A DNA stretch of 60,000 nucleotides, taken from positions 32,099,053 through 32,159,052 of the forward strand of contig CM060732.1 in the NCBI GenBank assembly GCA_030704615.1, in the 5' to 3' direction. Made by a program: the position numbers and the translations under genes. Positions 48,061-59,740 of this stretch are shown piece by piece. This DNA is from Takakia lepidozioides. Taxonomy: Eukaryota > Streptophyta > Takakiopsida > Takakiales > Takakiaceae. The notes below the pieces were generated by a model. It saw only the letters and a program-made list of their open reading frames with translations. It was not told where the DNA came from and made no database searches. Within the stretch, counting starts at the first letter, position 1. Each line of letters begins with the position of its first letter.

Positions 48061-49680
48061 GAGAGAGGGAAGATATTCACGTCATGTCAAGACATGGACA
48101 AGACCCATAAGGGTCATTGTCAATTAAAGACATAAACAGCCATGGATAGGGCACTATCTCACATTTCCAGTCTTGTCAAATCATCCCTAAAAGACACCAC
48201 CCAATTATCCAAGACAAAACAGGGTGGGAGGGCGGGGTTTGTTCTTGTGTGGGACAAGATAAGATATTGTTGTCCATGTGCATGCTGCAAGGCCTCTTGG
48301 TTCAGCCTGTACATATACCAGCAGCTTACCAATTCAGCCATGAATTATGGCATGTCATGCATCAGCCAAGGCAAAAGGACCAGCCTGCATTTTGTCAGAA
48401 TCTCAGTATCCCACCAAGCAGTCCAACTTGATCCAGATGAAGTAGATTTCATATCATTTGTATTCACCCCGAGACATGTGATCATACAAGGTATCAAGGG
48501 AATGTGAATGCAGCCTATCAGATTGCAGGTTCAAGATTTGTACCAACAAACAACATGAACAGCCGAGATCCAGCCTCTTTTGTATAAAAAATAGATGGTA
48601 GGTCATAGGCCTAATGTCACGACAGATCCAAAACAGTAGGTAGGATTCCATTGCAGCTTACCATCCTCATCCTTCAAGAATTCCATGCTAAAGACATGCA
48701 AAATACACCTTACTACGATCCAGTACACATCAGAAATGGGCCTCACAAGGAGCAGGGCAGTACCCTACCAGGCTGCCGCCTAAAACTTCAAGGCCATCAG
48801 ATCCATAGTTACCCAAAACCGCCAAAAACATACCACCAAAAACCAGATCCTCTTTGGCCAAAATAACTTACAACCTAGCCTAGTAATCCACAGGCTGTGC
48901 TGTCAAAGATTAAAAAGTAGGGTATAGTTTGTATGCAAGCCTCAGGAAACAAGCCCGTCAGGCCGAGCTGCGCATCGGTGGCAGAACGACAAAGGCCAGA
49001 ACGCAGGTTGGAGCATATCAAGTCAAGGGCAGCTGGGTTGAAGTCGGGGCTGCAGCCAGCAACCACCTCATAGCGCGCACAACCCTAGGTCTCCTCAGCC
49101 CATATCCCAATCTGCATGCTCAAGAAACTTCAAAGTAGGTGAGGATCCTCACCTGGTCCCATCACAAGCCCCCACAAAAACCAATAGGTTAGTGAGGATT
49201 GTGGAACCCCAGGTGAATCAGAGACCCTCATACTTGTCATCGATGTCAACTAAGAAACTCAAAAGCAAGAGAAAGAGATAAGAACATGAGAATCCCTAAA
49301 CTCCAAAGGCATCTTAAGCGATTGGGGAAGAGGGTTATGCGCCATCACCACCCGCAACAAGCCGCCTCCACAAAGCACATAAGCAATGAAGCACATCAGG
49401 CACAAACGCAAGGCACTAGAAAAGAGGGAGAGAACTTCCCATCATAAGCATCCTTGCTAAGCACAGAAAAAGCCAGAGGAGGGAAGATGCCACTTTCATA
49501 GCGGAGTTTCCTGCTGCAAGAGAGACAAGGCGCCACCTTCGCGCCCCCCCAAGCGCTCGTCCAGCATGGGTACGACACCACAAATGGGGCAGCCACCGAA
49601 GCACGCCCGCCATAACATTCTTCTCGCGAGCTCAGAAGCACATCGCGTGCTTCTGACAGCGGGAGAGACGACATAGGGTT
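48061..49680. other. Unrecognised, possibly decayed retrotransposon sequence
   Basis: Upstream on the minus strand there may be older LINE sequence, but the frames are too broken to name. From 48700 to 49680 I see nothing I can support. A small G/C imbalance and AG-rich runs near 49250-49320 are the only features. Confidence 0.3.
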
Positions 49681-50286
49681 GTCCCCCGATTTTTCATCTG
49701 CGGATGAAAAATGGTAGGACCCTAACGGATTTCATCCGTAGCAAGATAAAAAATAGGTTTTGGGGTAGGGGTTAGGGTTTCCACCGTAATTAATCATAAT
49801 TAGGGGTAGTAAAGATCAATTCCAGGTCATAATCACATCACCCATAGACAGCTCACATGTATCAGGATGAAAAAGTAGGGAATATCATCCGTGGCAGCGC
49901 CTTACCTCCATCTAGGTAATTCTATCATTCCTTTCCAGACCATCCGGTATGGATAACAAGAGTCAATAAAAGAGGAATGAAAAATTATCACCTTGGTAGT
50001 TTTTCATCCGGTACGGATGGAAAAACAGGATGCTGTTGGCAACCTCCATAGAGGTAATTTTTTTCTTCCATGGTGACTCAACCGTAATGGATGAGAGTCA
50101 ATAGAGGAGGAATGAAAAGGCCAAAAGAACCATCCTAGAGGTAATTCAGTGTCCATCCTGGTGGCTCATCCGGTATGGATGAAAAAAGCCTGATAGAGGA
50201 ACAAAAAATCCACACTGATAGCAAACTGCCAATTCCCAGTAGAGAGGGAGACAGAAGGAGAGAGGGGGCAACAATGAAAAAAAATG

Positions 50287-50311
50287 GGTTGGGGGGGGGG
50301 GGGGGGGGGGT
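50287..50311 (+). repeat. Long G homopolymer
   Basis: A run of more than 20 G, interrupted once near its start at most, occurs just upstream of the first LINE copy. A similar run lies at 51738-51760 before the third copy. Such runs are frequent only between 42.7 and 59.8 kb in this window. Confidence 0.8.
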
Positions 50312-51150
50312 CAGATGGTGGGGTCAACTGCAGCATATGTCCAACACCAGATATCCTAAGTTAATCGACTCTATATCTTGGAAACAGGACCGCCCACCGA
50401 CCTGTCAAACAGGCTAAGTCTGGCAGAAGACAGTAGAAGAGATTCTCAAGGACCGGACCTGGAACCGCAAGTCTTCACCCTGCTGGATAAATCTGACTTA
50501 GAGGTTGTAGTGTCCAACCATGTCTGTTGCCATGAGATTGTCTGATGACAATGAAGTTAGGCAAAAAACTTCCCTGAACTTGTTTCCAGTCAGTGACATG
50601 GGGGAGGACATCTTGGATGACCTCAAGGGTCTACCCACTCTTGGCACTAGACTGAAATTTAAACTCAGGGCAGGAAGCCTACCTTTGAACAACAAACAGA
50701 AGCAAAAAGGAAAGGGAGAGTGCAATTGCCCGTTGTGTGGGCAATCTGAAGACAATACTCATTTTCTGATACACTGTCCGGGGTTCTCTCACCAAAGAGA
50801 CGCTCTCTTCAAATCTATCAAGGGAATTGTGCATGTACCTCTGTTTACTAACTTTGAAAGTCTCGAAGCTGAGCCAAAAGCCCAGCCCCTTCTGAGGCCT
50901 AGTTTTTGGGCATCTCACACACAACAGATTGATGCTTGTGTGAAGGGATTTGTAGAGGATATCTGGAAAACCCGGATTAATTCTATATGTGAAGGTAAGT
51001 CTTACTACCAACGTCAGCCCCTGACAGAGGTAGGATCTGTCCTTTTTGTTTCCCCAAGAGAGGGGGCAACAAAGAAAAACAGAGAATGTGGGGGGGAGGG
51101 AGTGACTGAGCAGCAACAGCTCCTTCTGTGCTGCTCTCTTTTAAGCTCCC
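50312..51150 (+). pseudogene. LINE C-terminal copy 1
   Basis: It starts with a GTCAGATGGTGGGGTCAACT leader also found in the next two copies. The longest frame (from 50520) contains SLNLFPVSDMGEDILDDL, then CPLCGQSEDNTHFLIHCPGF and DACVKGFVEDIWKTRINSI. This is a non-LTR retrotransposon C-terminus with a Cys-His knuckle. No endonuclease or catalytic reverse-transcriptase motif is present, so it is 5' truncated. Confidence 0.7.
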
Positions 51151-51164
51151 GATGAGATAAATTC

Positions 51165-51720
51165 AAGGTCAGATGGTGGGTTCAGCTGCAACATATGTCC
51201 AACACCAGATATCTTCAATTAATCGACTCTATATCTTGGAAACAGGACCGCCCACCGACCTGTCAAATAGGCTGAGTCCTGGTAGAAGACAGTAGAAGAG
51301 ATTCTCAAGGACCTGGACCTGGAACCACAAGTCTTCACCCTGCTGGATAAATCTGACTTAGAGGTTGTTGTGTCCAACCATGTCTGTGGGCAACCTGAAG
51401 ACATTATTCATTTTCTGATACACTGTCCGGGGTTTTCTCAACAAAGAGACGCTCTCTTCAAATCTATCAAGGGAATTGTGCATGTACCTCTGTTTACTAA
51501 CTTTGAAAAAGTCGAGGCTGAGCCAAAAGCCCAGCCCCTTCTGAGGCCTAGTTTTTTGGCAACTCACACACAGCAGATTGATGCTTGTGTGAAGGGATTT
51601 GTAGAGGATATCTGGAAAACCCGGATTAATTCTATATGTGAAGGTAAGTCTTACTACCAACGTCAGCCCTGACAGAGGTAGGATCTGTCCCTTTTGTTTC
51701 CCCAAGAGAGGGGCAACAAA
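51165..51720 (+). pseudogene. LINE C-terminal copy 2 (internal deletion)
   Basis: It has the same leader as copy 1, then jumps from LLDKSDLEVVVSNHVC directly to CGQPEDIIHFLIHCPGF. The roughly 230 bp that encode SLNLFPVSDMGEDIL in copy 1 are missing. It ends at the same GAGGTAGGATCTGTCC point as copy 1, which suggests tandem duplication with deletion. Confidence 0.65.
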
Positions 51721-51779
51721 GAAAAATAGAGAATGTGGGGGGGGGGGGGGGGGGGGGGGGCAGTGACTGAGCAGCAGCA

Positions 51780-52160
51780 GCATAAATTCAAGGTCAGATG
51801 GTGGGTTCAGCTGCAACATATGTCCAACACCGGATATCCTAAGTTAATCGACTCTATATCTTGGAAACAGGACTGCCCTGTCAAACAGGGTGAGCCCTGG
51901 GAGAAGAGAGTAAAAGAGATTCTCAAGGATCTGAATCTGGACCCGCAAGTCTTGACCTTGCTGGATAAACCTGACTTAGAGAGTGTAGTGTCCAAAGCCA
52001 TGTCTGATACCAGAAAATTGTCCAATGAAAATGAAGTTAGGAAGAAAACTTCCCTAAACCTGTTTCCAGTCTGTGACATGGGGGAGGGCATCATGGATGC
52101 GCTCAAGGGTCTATCCCACTCTTGGCACCAGACCTAAATTTAAAGTCAGGGCAGGAAGAC
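51780..52160 (+). pseudogene. LINE C-terminal copy 3 (3' truncated)
   Basis: The leader is repeated again and leads to LLDKPDLESVVSKAMSDTRK and SLNLFPVCDMGEGIMDALKG, diverged from copies 1 and 2. It stops matching at about 52200, before the Cys-His knuckle. A long G run (51738-51760) precedes it. Confidence 0.62.
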
Positions 52161-52204
52161 TACCTTTGAACAATAAACAAAAGCAGAGAGGAAAGGGAGA
52201 GTGA

Positions 52205-52629
52205 AATTTCCCTGACGTACCTCTGCTGCTGCTGGTGCTTGAAGCGAGCTGGCGCGGCGAGCTGCTGCGGTGCTGTCGCGGCGCGGGTCCCCACCGCTGC
52301 AAGGCGTCTCGCCCCCGCTCACCACGGCTCTCTCTCTCTTCAGCTCGTTAGAGCGCGCCTCTGCGCGGCGTTCCTACCACATAGGGGAGAGAGACATCAG
52401 CCCGTGCTTAGGGCAAGAAAAAAAGACAGAAAGTAAGGGAGGAGGCGGTGCTTACCTTGGGCGTTGGAGCGGCATTGGGGCAAACTCCTTGGGGCCTTGC
52501 GACCACCTCGGGCTCAGCAACAGGTGCGTTTCTCCTCCACCCTAAACCCCACTCTCTGAACTACCTCTCTCCCAAAGAACAAACGAAAAAAGGAGGGGAA
52601 AGAGATGCTTCAAGCACTTAGGGGAAAAA
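52205..52629. other. Short G/C-rich stretch, no gene supported
   Basis: Two open frames overlap with CTCTCTCTCTTC and CGGCGAGCTGC-rich composition, but no motif or splice context supports them. GTGCTTACCTTGG at about 52448 looks like a reversed splice donor, so a minus-strand exon end is conceivable. Confidence 0.3.
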
Positions 52630-52880
52630 AAAGGCGCGGCGCCCACGTGCGACGCCCAGCCGTTGCACACCTACGCCCGCCCTTTTTTTGAAATATAAAA
52701 GTGAAGTTTGCGACGGCTGGCCGTCGTTTCTTGCGACCCCCAGCCATAAATATAAAAAAACACGTCGCCCCCCGCGACGGCTGTCCGTCGCGGGGTGCGA
52801 CCCCCAGGTAAAAAACAAAAAAAAAAAACTCGTCGTCCATGCGACGCTAGGGTGTCGCAGGAGGCGACGGCCGGCCTTTC
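52630..52880. repeat. GCGACGGCCGG subterminal repeats, inner left set
   Basis: Palindromic units such as GCGACGGCTGGCCGTCG, CGCGACGGCTGTCCGTCGCG and GGCGACGGCCGGCC lie upstream of the SET-domain gene. The reverse complement of the following AGAAAGG...CCCTAAAT tract occurs after the TNP2 gene, marking the two ends of one element. Confidence 0.78.
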
Positions 52881-53293
52881 TGGATTTAGGGTTTAGGGCC
52901 TTTTGGGTTTCTTAGTTTTTATTTTATTTATTTATTTTTTCATATGGTACTGAGTTAGGGTGTTTGCTTTTCTTTATGGTGCTGGGTTTGGATTGGCGGT
53001 TTTGGTTGTGGGTCTTGGGGTTAAAAGGATAAACGGTGTAATTAGGATTCACATACCCAAAATGTGTTTCAATCTGATAATCGCAAAGCGCTGGGTCTCA
53101 ACAAATTTTTCCATAGTGTGAGCATCCTGAAGATAGAACGAGAGGAAGGATTTATTGTCTTGGGCTCTAGCACCATAGGGATGCTCCGCCTTTGGTTACC
53201 AATTTTGAAAGCCCTGAGGCTGAGGCATAGGGTTTTTTTGCCAACGGTTTTTGAGAAATGAAAGTGTTGGTGGTGTGTGTTAATTAGGATGGG
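52881..53293. other. Spacer upstream of the SET-domain gene
   Basis: T-rich sequence with a degenerate fragment at about 53060-53260 whose minus-strand translation (RSIFRMLTLWKNLLRP) I cannot assign. The region probably holds the promoter side of the next gene. Confidence 0.3.
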
Positions 53294-54997
53294 ATGGTGA
53301 GGAAACATCGACCCGTCTCCCTCGAGGATGGGGAGGTAGTACCACATATCGATTGTGGCCCTAGAGCGACCATTTTTTGTGGCGAGGAGGCACCCATTGC
53401 ACCTGATCCAATACAGGCTGCCGGGCACAATCGTAGAAGGGACCGGGGCCAATTTTCAGGTGATGTGGAGGATGTTGACACTCCGGGAGCGAGTCAGGCG
53501 TGCCGCGGGTTGCCCCCTCGCGGGCCACCCCGTCCAACCACGTCCACCTTTGAAACCCCCCCCCCCCCCCGACAGGATTGAGTGTTGGTGCACTAAGTGT
53601 TGGGAACGGATACCGCCGGGCGGCACCAGACCACCGAGGCGGCGACCGCATGTTGTCGAAAAACATTACAAGAAAACAAGATTGCGGATGCGACAAAGGT
53701 GAGTGTTTTTCCCACCCCTCTCATTAACATTCATTCAAGGTACATTGAGGTTTATCTAATAATATAGTATGATTGGTAAGCATACATGAATCAAAATTAC
53801 GACATAAGTATTGATGCGTCGTTCACTACGCACATTGCAGCCACGACTTGATGCCCAAGCTCGCAATCACATTGCCCAGGAGGCATTTCGCGCCAGTCTA
53901 CTTGCAGAATTTGTGCCAGAGCATGTGCCCGATGTGACCAGTTGGTTCCCCCAGCAGCACGTAGATGAGATGCGTAGGGTCGAGGGGTATCGTAGGTGTC
54001 ATAGGCGTTATGGCCGGCGACGAGCAGGCCCCCCCCCCCCCCCCCTCCAGTTTCCTCAGGCGGTCCCCCTGATTGTGGCCTCCTCCCCCCGTCTGTTTCT
54101 TTGCCTGATCCACCTCCGGTTGTACCTGATTTGGACGTTGTACCCCCGGCTGCACCTCCGACATTACATCCTCAACCACCTCCACTTTCATCTCCTCCGC
54201 CAGCAGTACCACCTCCACCTCCACGAGCATGTGCCCCCCGAACCCCTAGGAGGGGTCGGCTTCGCCCTAGGTTTCCTCCCCTTCGGCTTGGGCGGCCTGA
54301 GCCGGATCCTCGCCCCCGATGGGAAGCGCATAGGACTATGTTACTGAGGACCGTCCAGCCTCGTTGTTGGGGGAATCATCTCGACCCTCCCACCCCCATC
54401 CGAGAAAATGTGGAGTTTGAGTATTGGGGGAGACAGTATGTTGTGAGAGCCGCTACAGACCTTGCTATGGGTCGGGGTTTATTCACGGTCAATGATATTG
54501 TGGTTCCTCCTCGGAGAAACAGCATGGTGGACTTGTTTCGCTACTACGGTCCATACTACACCTCCGTGGAGTTCTGTACATTACGCCTCGAAGCCCCATA
54601 CATCCTACCCTACATTTTGTGTGTCAACGGACAGGATGTACGTAGACGGGGGTTGTCTCCCATTGAGATCAGATTTTGTGATGGTGACCCCGACATCTTC
54701 GGCAATGTTGCTGGGCTGGTCAATAATTCTTTTGGTCATCCTAGGAGAACCAATGTAGTATGGGACGAGCGAAGCGATGGGCATGAGAGCTTTTGTGGTC
54801 ATACATCAGTATACTGTGAGGGGATGCACATGTTTGTGATGACATGTGCTAATAGGACTATTAGGGCTGGCAGCGAACTATTTGCATCATACGAGTTCTC
54901 TCGGGATGATTGGGACCTCCGATTACAGCGTGAGTGGGATGTGTATGATAGAAATAGGATTCCTTTGAGACAGGGATCGCGTAGAGGGGCATTGTAG
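53294..54997 (+). CDS. SET-domain protein carried by the CACTA element
   Basis: SET proteins transfer methyl groups to lysines, usually in histones. Exon 1 (ATG 53294) ends near 53700 at GTGAGT and contains a C-x2-C...H segment (CTKCWERIPPGG). The next exon starts at 53841 after TTGCAG. After a Pro-rich linker the SET-like domain spans about 54450-54900. It has GRGLFTVNDIV, YGPYY, then GNVAGLVNNSFGHPRRTN (NNS where NHS is usual) and RTIRAGSELFASYEF for the C-terminal GEEL-dY motif. The stop TAG is at 54995-54997. Two C runs (about 53562-53572 and 54030-54044) coincide with frame changes, so it is either mildly damaged or mis-sequenced. I see no pre-SET or post-SET cysteine cluster, so the substrate is unknown. 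Confidence 0.65.
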
Positions 54998-55986
54998 ATA
55001 TTCTCATGATGTACTTTGTATACATCCGATTAATCGATTGATGTAAAAAAATTTCTTGTGGCTCGTGTGGGTTGCAACTTTGCATATATGATCTAAACAT
55101 ACTTATGCACAAGTGGACCAAGTATGAGCTTGAACCAAGTTGATTCAATGGGTCATTCTAGTGTTGGATGCAGCTACGTGTCATAGAGACGGAAAATTGT
55201 GTTTCGTCTGCAGATGATTTTTTTTTTAATTCCATTTTCAAGCCATATGCTTAACGATAGCATATGTAATGTGTGTGCAAAATTTGGGAGTAAACAAAAG
55301 TCATTTGGACCTATAACCAGATCTTGTTCTCTCATTTGCACTCCAAAGTTGAGTTATCTTCAACTTTATGCACTCTTCATAGAGAGTTCTGCAAAAATGA
55401 CCCTAGAAACACACTTATTTTTTTCCATTTTTTTTTTGTCCCATTTTTTGCATGGATGTAGTGGTGCAAAGCCCAATGTCACGCAAAACAAAATATAGAG
55501 CTAAAAATAAATTCATTACGCCCCTCAAAACTGCAATCATATATTTTCTAAATGCAAATATATATTTTAAATTCATTTAAATTCGATTTAATTCAAAATT
55601 GGTGCAAGGGTGAGTGCGTCGTTGGGGAGGCAATTTTTATTTATTTATTTTTTTTCTTCCCTGCTGGATCTTTGTACAGGTGTTGCACACATATTCAAGC
55701 ACATGTAGGAAAAAATGAAGCTTGAGCCACATCCGTTTGTTGGGTGCAATGGCATGAGAGGATTTTCTTTCACATTAATAAACAAAAATTGGTTGATAGG
55801 GTGAATGCGTCATTGGGGGGGCAAATGATTTTGTTTGGGTTTGAAATTTTGCATGCGTGTACGTTGCGCACATACATGTAATTATTGAATGACATATTTA
55901 ATGCACACACACATTGAAGGTTGTTGTTTGCATTTTGCTTATAATGAAGTGTATGGTTGCAATGACACATTATAATATATGTCTCT
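54998..55986. other. AT-rich spacer between SET and TNP2 genes
   Basis: No gene is supported. The sequence GGGTGA(G/A)TGCGTC(G/A)TTGGGG occurs twice in direct order (about 55609 and 55800), each followed by a T-rich tract. Confidence 0.4.
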
Positions 55987-58900
55987 ATGTTCATTTGTTC
56001 GTATCAGGACTTTGTCCATCCCTTCCCGGTCTTTTCTCTTGGCAGCCCATCCGAAAACAACCCAAGTACATCAGGCGGGAGCCGTGGGCGAGACGCCGCC
56101 CCCACGGTACCGGACGATGATGACGATGACAGTGATAGTGATAGTAACAACAACAATGAGCATGGAATTAACCAGGAAGATGTGCAAGCCATGGAGGATC
56201 TCTTAATGCATCATGTGGGCGCTGATGCATCCCATGAAGAGGGAACCCGACCAATCGATGATCCTGAAATGGCCCCCTCAAATGACATGGAGAGGGAGGC
56301 GAGAACTCCCTTATACGAAAGGGCGAAAGTGAGTCGACTTTCAACAATCTTACTTTTGCTCAATCTTCAAATTCGATTTGGCATAAGTAATGTTGGGATG
56401 TCTGCCATAATGCGAACTATTGCAGACTATATCCTTGCTCCACACTTGAAACCCAAGATGCCACGGTCGCGGAAAGAGGCGCGCGAAGTCTTGGACTCTG
56501 TGGGGATGAGCTATAAGATTTTTCATGCATGTCCATGTGATAAAACCCTATACTACGGAGATGATTCGCATCTCACCAAGTGCCCAAAGTGCAAGAAAGA
56601 CCGATATCGGGATGATGTCCAAGGGAAAAAAGTACCACGCAAGGTATACGCACCATTCCCCCTCGCATGGAGATTATTAGAGAGTAGTACTCATGCAAGA
56701 TCTGATTGTGCTTTTGGAAGGAGTGAGTGAGGAGTGGAAGGAGCGACGTTTGGTTTTGACCATTCACACCCAAATGAGAGAGAGGCTGCATCAAGGGAAA
56801 AACATAAGGGTGTTGTATTATGTGTGCTAATGTGATGTTTACATGTGGGGGGCGTGGGGTATTTCCTCCTAGAAAATGCATTACTTTCTAATCATCCCGC
56901 GATTGAGGGCACAGTACCAAAGCCCCGAATTGGCCAGACTCATGAGATGGCACGCCTCGCATCGGAGCCCCTGGGAAAGGTGTGCGGGCCACAAGATTCA
57001 CAAGCATGGAGGCATATTGAAGAGATGTGGCCTTTTCTCTTGGAGGACCCATGACATGTCCACCTCGGCTTCTCCTCGGATGGGGTCAACCCATTCTCTG
57101 TCCAGTCATGTAGTCATTCCACTTGGCCGGTGACCATGGTGAATTACAACATCCCTCCGTATCTTTCAATTAAAAAAGGCCATATCATGTTGGCTGCCAT
57201 TGTGCCAGGTGAGTGTACTCATTTCATGGACTTTACATTAAACTTCTGATCTTTGACGCAATTCGGATGCAAGATTGATGAGTGACATAATCATGGAGTA
57301 AGACGTGTAATTCATTTTGTAGTATAATCTGCATATTGGTGGAGCATTGAAACAATGATGCGAATGTCTCAAAGGGAAAAAACAAGTGACAAACATGGAC
57401 ACGTACTTGCGACCTCTTGTTGATGAACTTAAAAGAGTTATGGAGGGGGGTCCCGACATTGGATGCTTCACTTGACCCTATGGCCGGACAATCTTTTCAG
57501 ATGAGAGACATCTTGCTTTGGACAATGCATGATTATCCATGTATATTATGTTCCCCATGAACAACCCGCGTACATTCACTTGTCAATGCCGGATGAGGAT
57601 GAGGATTGGGATTGATTGAAGTAGCGGCGACAGTCTTGTGCACCGTAGTGGGGTAGATGGCATTATGGGCCATGCACATGACAACTTTTTGTTTTTGCTA
57701 ATGTGGCGGGATGTGTAGTACATGACTAATTGTTTGCTCGGGGCTAAGCACCAAAGGGTACCATGCATGCTTGCATTGTGGCGATGATCTTGATGCACAT
57801 AGCTCCCGCCATCTTCACAAGATGGTGTATCCCAACTACCGCAAATTTCTTCTTATGAGCCATCGATGGAGAAGAAGAGAGAAACGTTTGTTGATGGCAA
57901 AGAGGAAGTACGTCCCCCCCCCCCTATGACACCGTCCGGGCAGTTTTGGGAGGACCGATGGAAGGAGGCCCATGCGGGCACGGACGGTGAAGTGGACGTG
58001 CCCGGCATGAAACGACTTTCAATCTTCTACGAGTTGCCATATTGGGTGGTACATATTCCACAAAAACACCGTCAATATCCCTATGCATGCATGTGATATT
58101 GCACATTTGGTATGCGTAGCATTGTCACTTTCATGTAAATTTTTTTTTGTAAGTCTTTGTGGGTGGGGATATATGTAGGACCTGGAGATTCGTCATCTTC
58201 TAGATCCCATGCATATTGAGAAGAATGTTTGCTCGTCCTTTTTTTGGGTTCTTCATGGCACGCCGGCAAAGAAAGGAGTGGCTGCAAAAGGAGATTCTCT
58301 CGGTGTTAGAAAGGAGCTTGAGGAGCAGGGTCGCATGCGCCATCTATGGGCCGAACAAAATGGTGTGGACCCAAAGGGTGTTGTACGGTGGAAGTATAGG
58401 CGCGCACCTTGGCAATGGACAAAGGAGGAATACAAGAAAGTGATAGCCACCATAAGTGCTGTCCGAACACCAACTGGTTATGGGTCATCCCTCCGTACGA
58501 AGTTCAGCGAAGAAGACGGGGTCCATGGTTTGAAATCTCATGACTACCACAATCTATTGCAAGACATCTTGCCCATTGCAGTACGTGAGACATTGACTCC
58601 CGACATTCGTGAGACAATCTATAGATTGGGAGGCTTGTTCCGGTGGATTTGCTCCAAAGAGTTGGAAGAAGCAGATTTTCCACACATGAAGAAGGAGGCG
58701 GCGGAGGTAATGTGTATGTTGGAGATGCACATTCCTCCCTCTTTCTTTGATATCCAAGTGCACTTGGTAGTGCACTTAGTGGAAGAGGCTTCGATTGCCG
58801 GCCCCGTTCATTCTCGGTGGATGTACTTCCTTGAGCGTTATATGAAGACTTTGAAAGGATTTGTAAGACAAATGGCGCATCTGGAGGGTAGCATGGCGGA

Positions 58901-59189
58901 GGGGTATACGTTGCAAGAAGCTATGTTCTATTGCACGGAGTACATGGCAAGGATGGATGAGGAATCCCCTCAGATGTGGAAGGAAGAGGAGGATGCACGA
59001 ACCAATGACATCGTTTTGTCCAAAAAATCGAAGAGGGTGAAATTGTCGACCTTGGTGATTGAGCAAGCGCATGACTTCATACTGAAGAACACCCCATCCA
59101 TACATGAGTGGGAGGCAAAATACAATAATCTTGTTCAGCAACGAGAGGAGGAGACGCTTGCATGGAGGCGAAACCATCAAAGGCCCTAA
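55987..59189 (+). pseudogene. CACTA TNP2-type transposase with DUF4218 region (decayed)
   Basis: This would encode the transposase of the CACTA element. The N-terminal part has the TNP2-type block YKIFHACPCDKTLYYGDD...CPKCKKDRY (about 56510-56610). Further blocks in changing frames are YQSPELARLMRWH (about 56915), HLGFSSDGVNPF and NYNIPPYL (57060-57160), and TYLRPLVDELKRVM (57400-57445). The 3' end is open from 58209 to 59189: MHIEKNVCSSFFWVLHGTP, then the DUF4218-like region with ILPIAVRETL, HMKKEAAEVMCMLEMHIPPSFFD split over the line, HSRWMYFLERYMKTLKGFV and TEYM. Damage includes TGA at 57052-57054 in a DPRH-type motif and several frame slips between 56700 and 58200. The 3' exon itself looks intact. 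Confidence 0.82.
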
Positions 59190-59720
59190 CCCTAAACCTA
59201 GAAAGCCCTGCCGTCGCCGCCTGCGACCCCCACGCGTCGCAAACTGCGACGCGTTTTCTTGGATTTATAAGGCCGGGGGTCGCAAACGGTGACGGCCAAC
59301 CGTCGCCAACTGCGACCGGTTTTTTGAATGGATTTATGAGGCCGGCCGTCGCAAACTGTGACATGTTTTTTTGTTTTGTAAGAATAGGGCAGCCGGGCAG
59401 TTTGTGACGCCCGAATTCCCTAGAGACGTAAGGGGCCTTTTGCCCTTCATGCCACCATGTGACGGCCGGGCGTCGCAAGAAAGGGCTGCAATGAAAGAGA
59501 AGGTAAGAAATGGTTTTTTTTTTCCGGAGTGTGACGACCAGCCGTCTCCAGAAAGGGCTGCCTTCTGCTCTTCGCTGGGGGTGACGCGTGGGCGTCGCAC
59601 GGAAGGGCTGCCATTTTCCCTTCATCACTCTGTGCGACGGCCAGGCGTCGCCGCCTGGCCCCAGCGCCACGTTTCACTCCCGCGGGGTTGGCGTCGCACG
59701 CTCGGCGCCGCGCGGAGCGT
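59185..59720. repeat. Right GCGAC subterminal repeats of the CACTA element
   Basis: Many short inverted and direct units such as GACGGCCAACCGTCGCC, GGCCGGCCGTCGCAAACTG and GGCGTCGCACGG lie between the TNP2 stop and the terminal CATTTGCTGTAGTG. Iterated subterminal motifs are the usual transposase-binding region in CACTA elements. The open frames here are repeat artefacts. Confidence 0.8.
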
Positions 59721-59740
59721 GGGGGCGCGGCTAGCGTCGG

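Larger units (their letters stand above)
45430..50200. mobile_element. Candidate small element with TTTTTCATCC hairpins at both ends
   Basis: Hairpins of the form TTTTTCATCC...GGATGAAAAA cluster at 45455-45663 and again at 49686-50190. The reverse complement of the left cluster begins CCCGATTTCTCATCC and the right cluster begins CCCCGATTTTTCATC, so the clusters are inverted relative to each other with these edges facing the interior. I could not find a target duplication or a transposase. The interior carries a minus-strand LINE fragment and otherwise unrecognised sequence. Confidence 0.4.
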
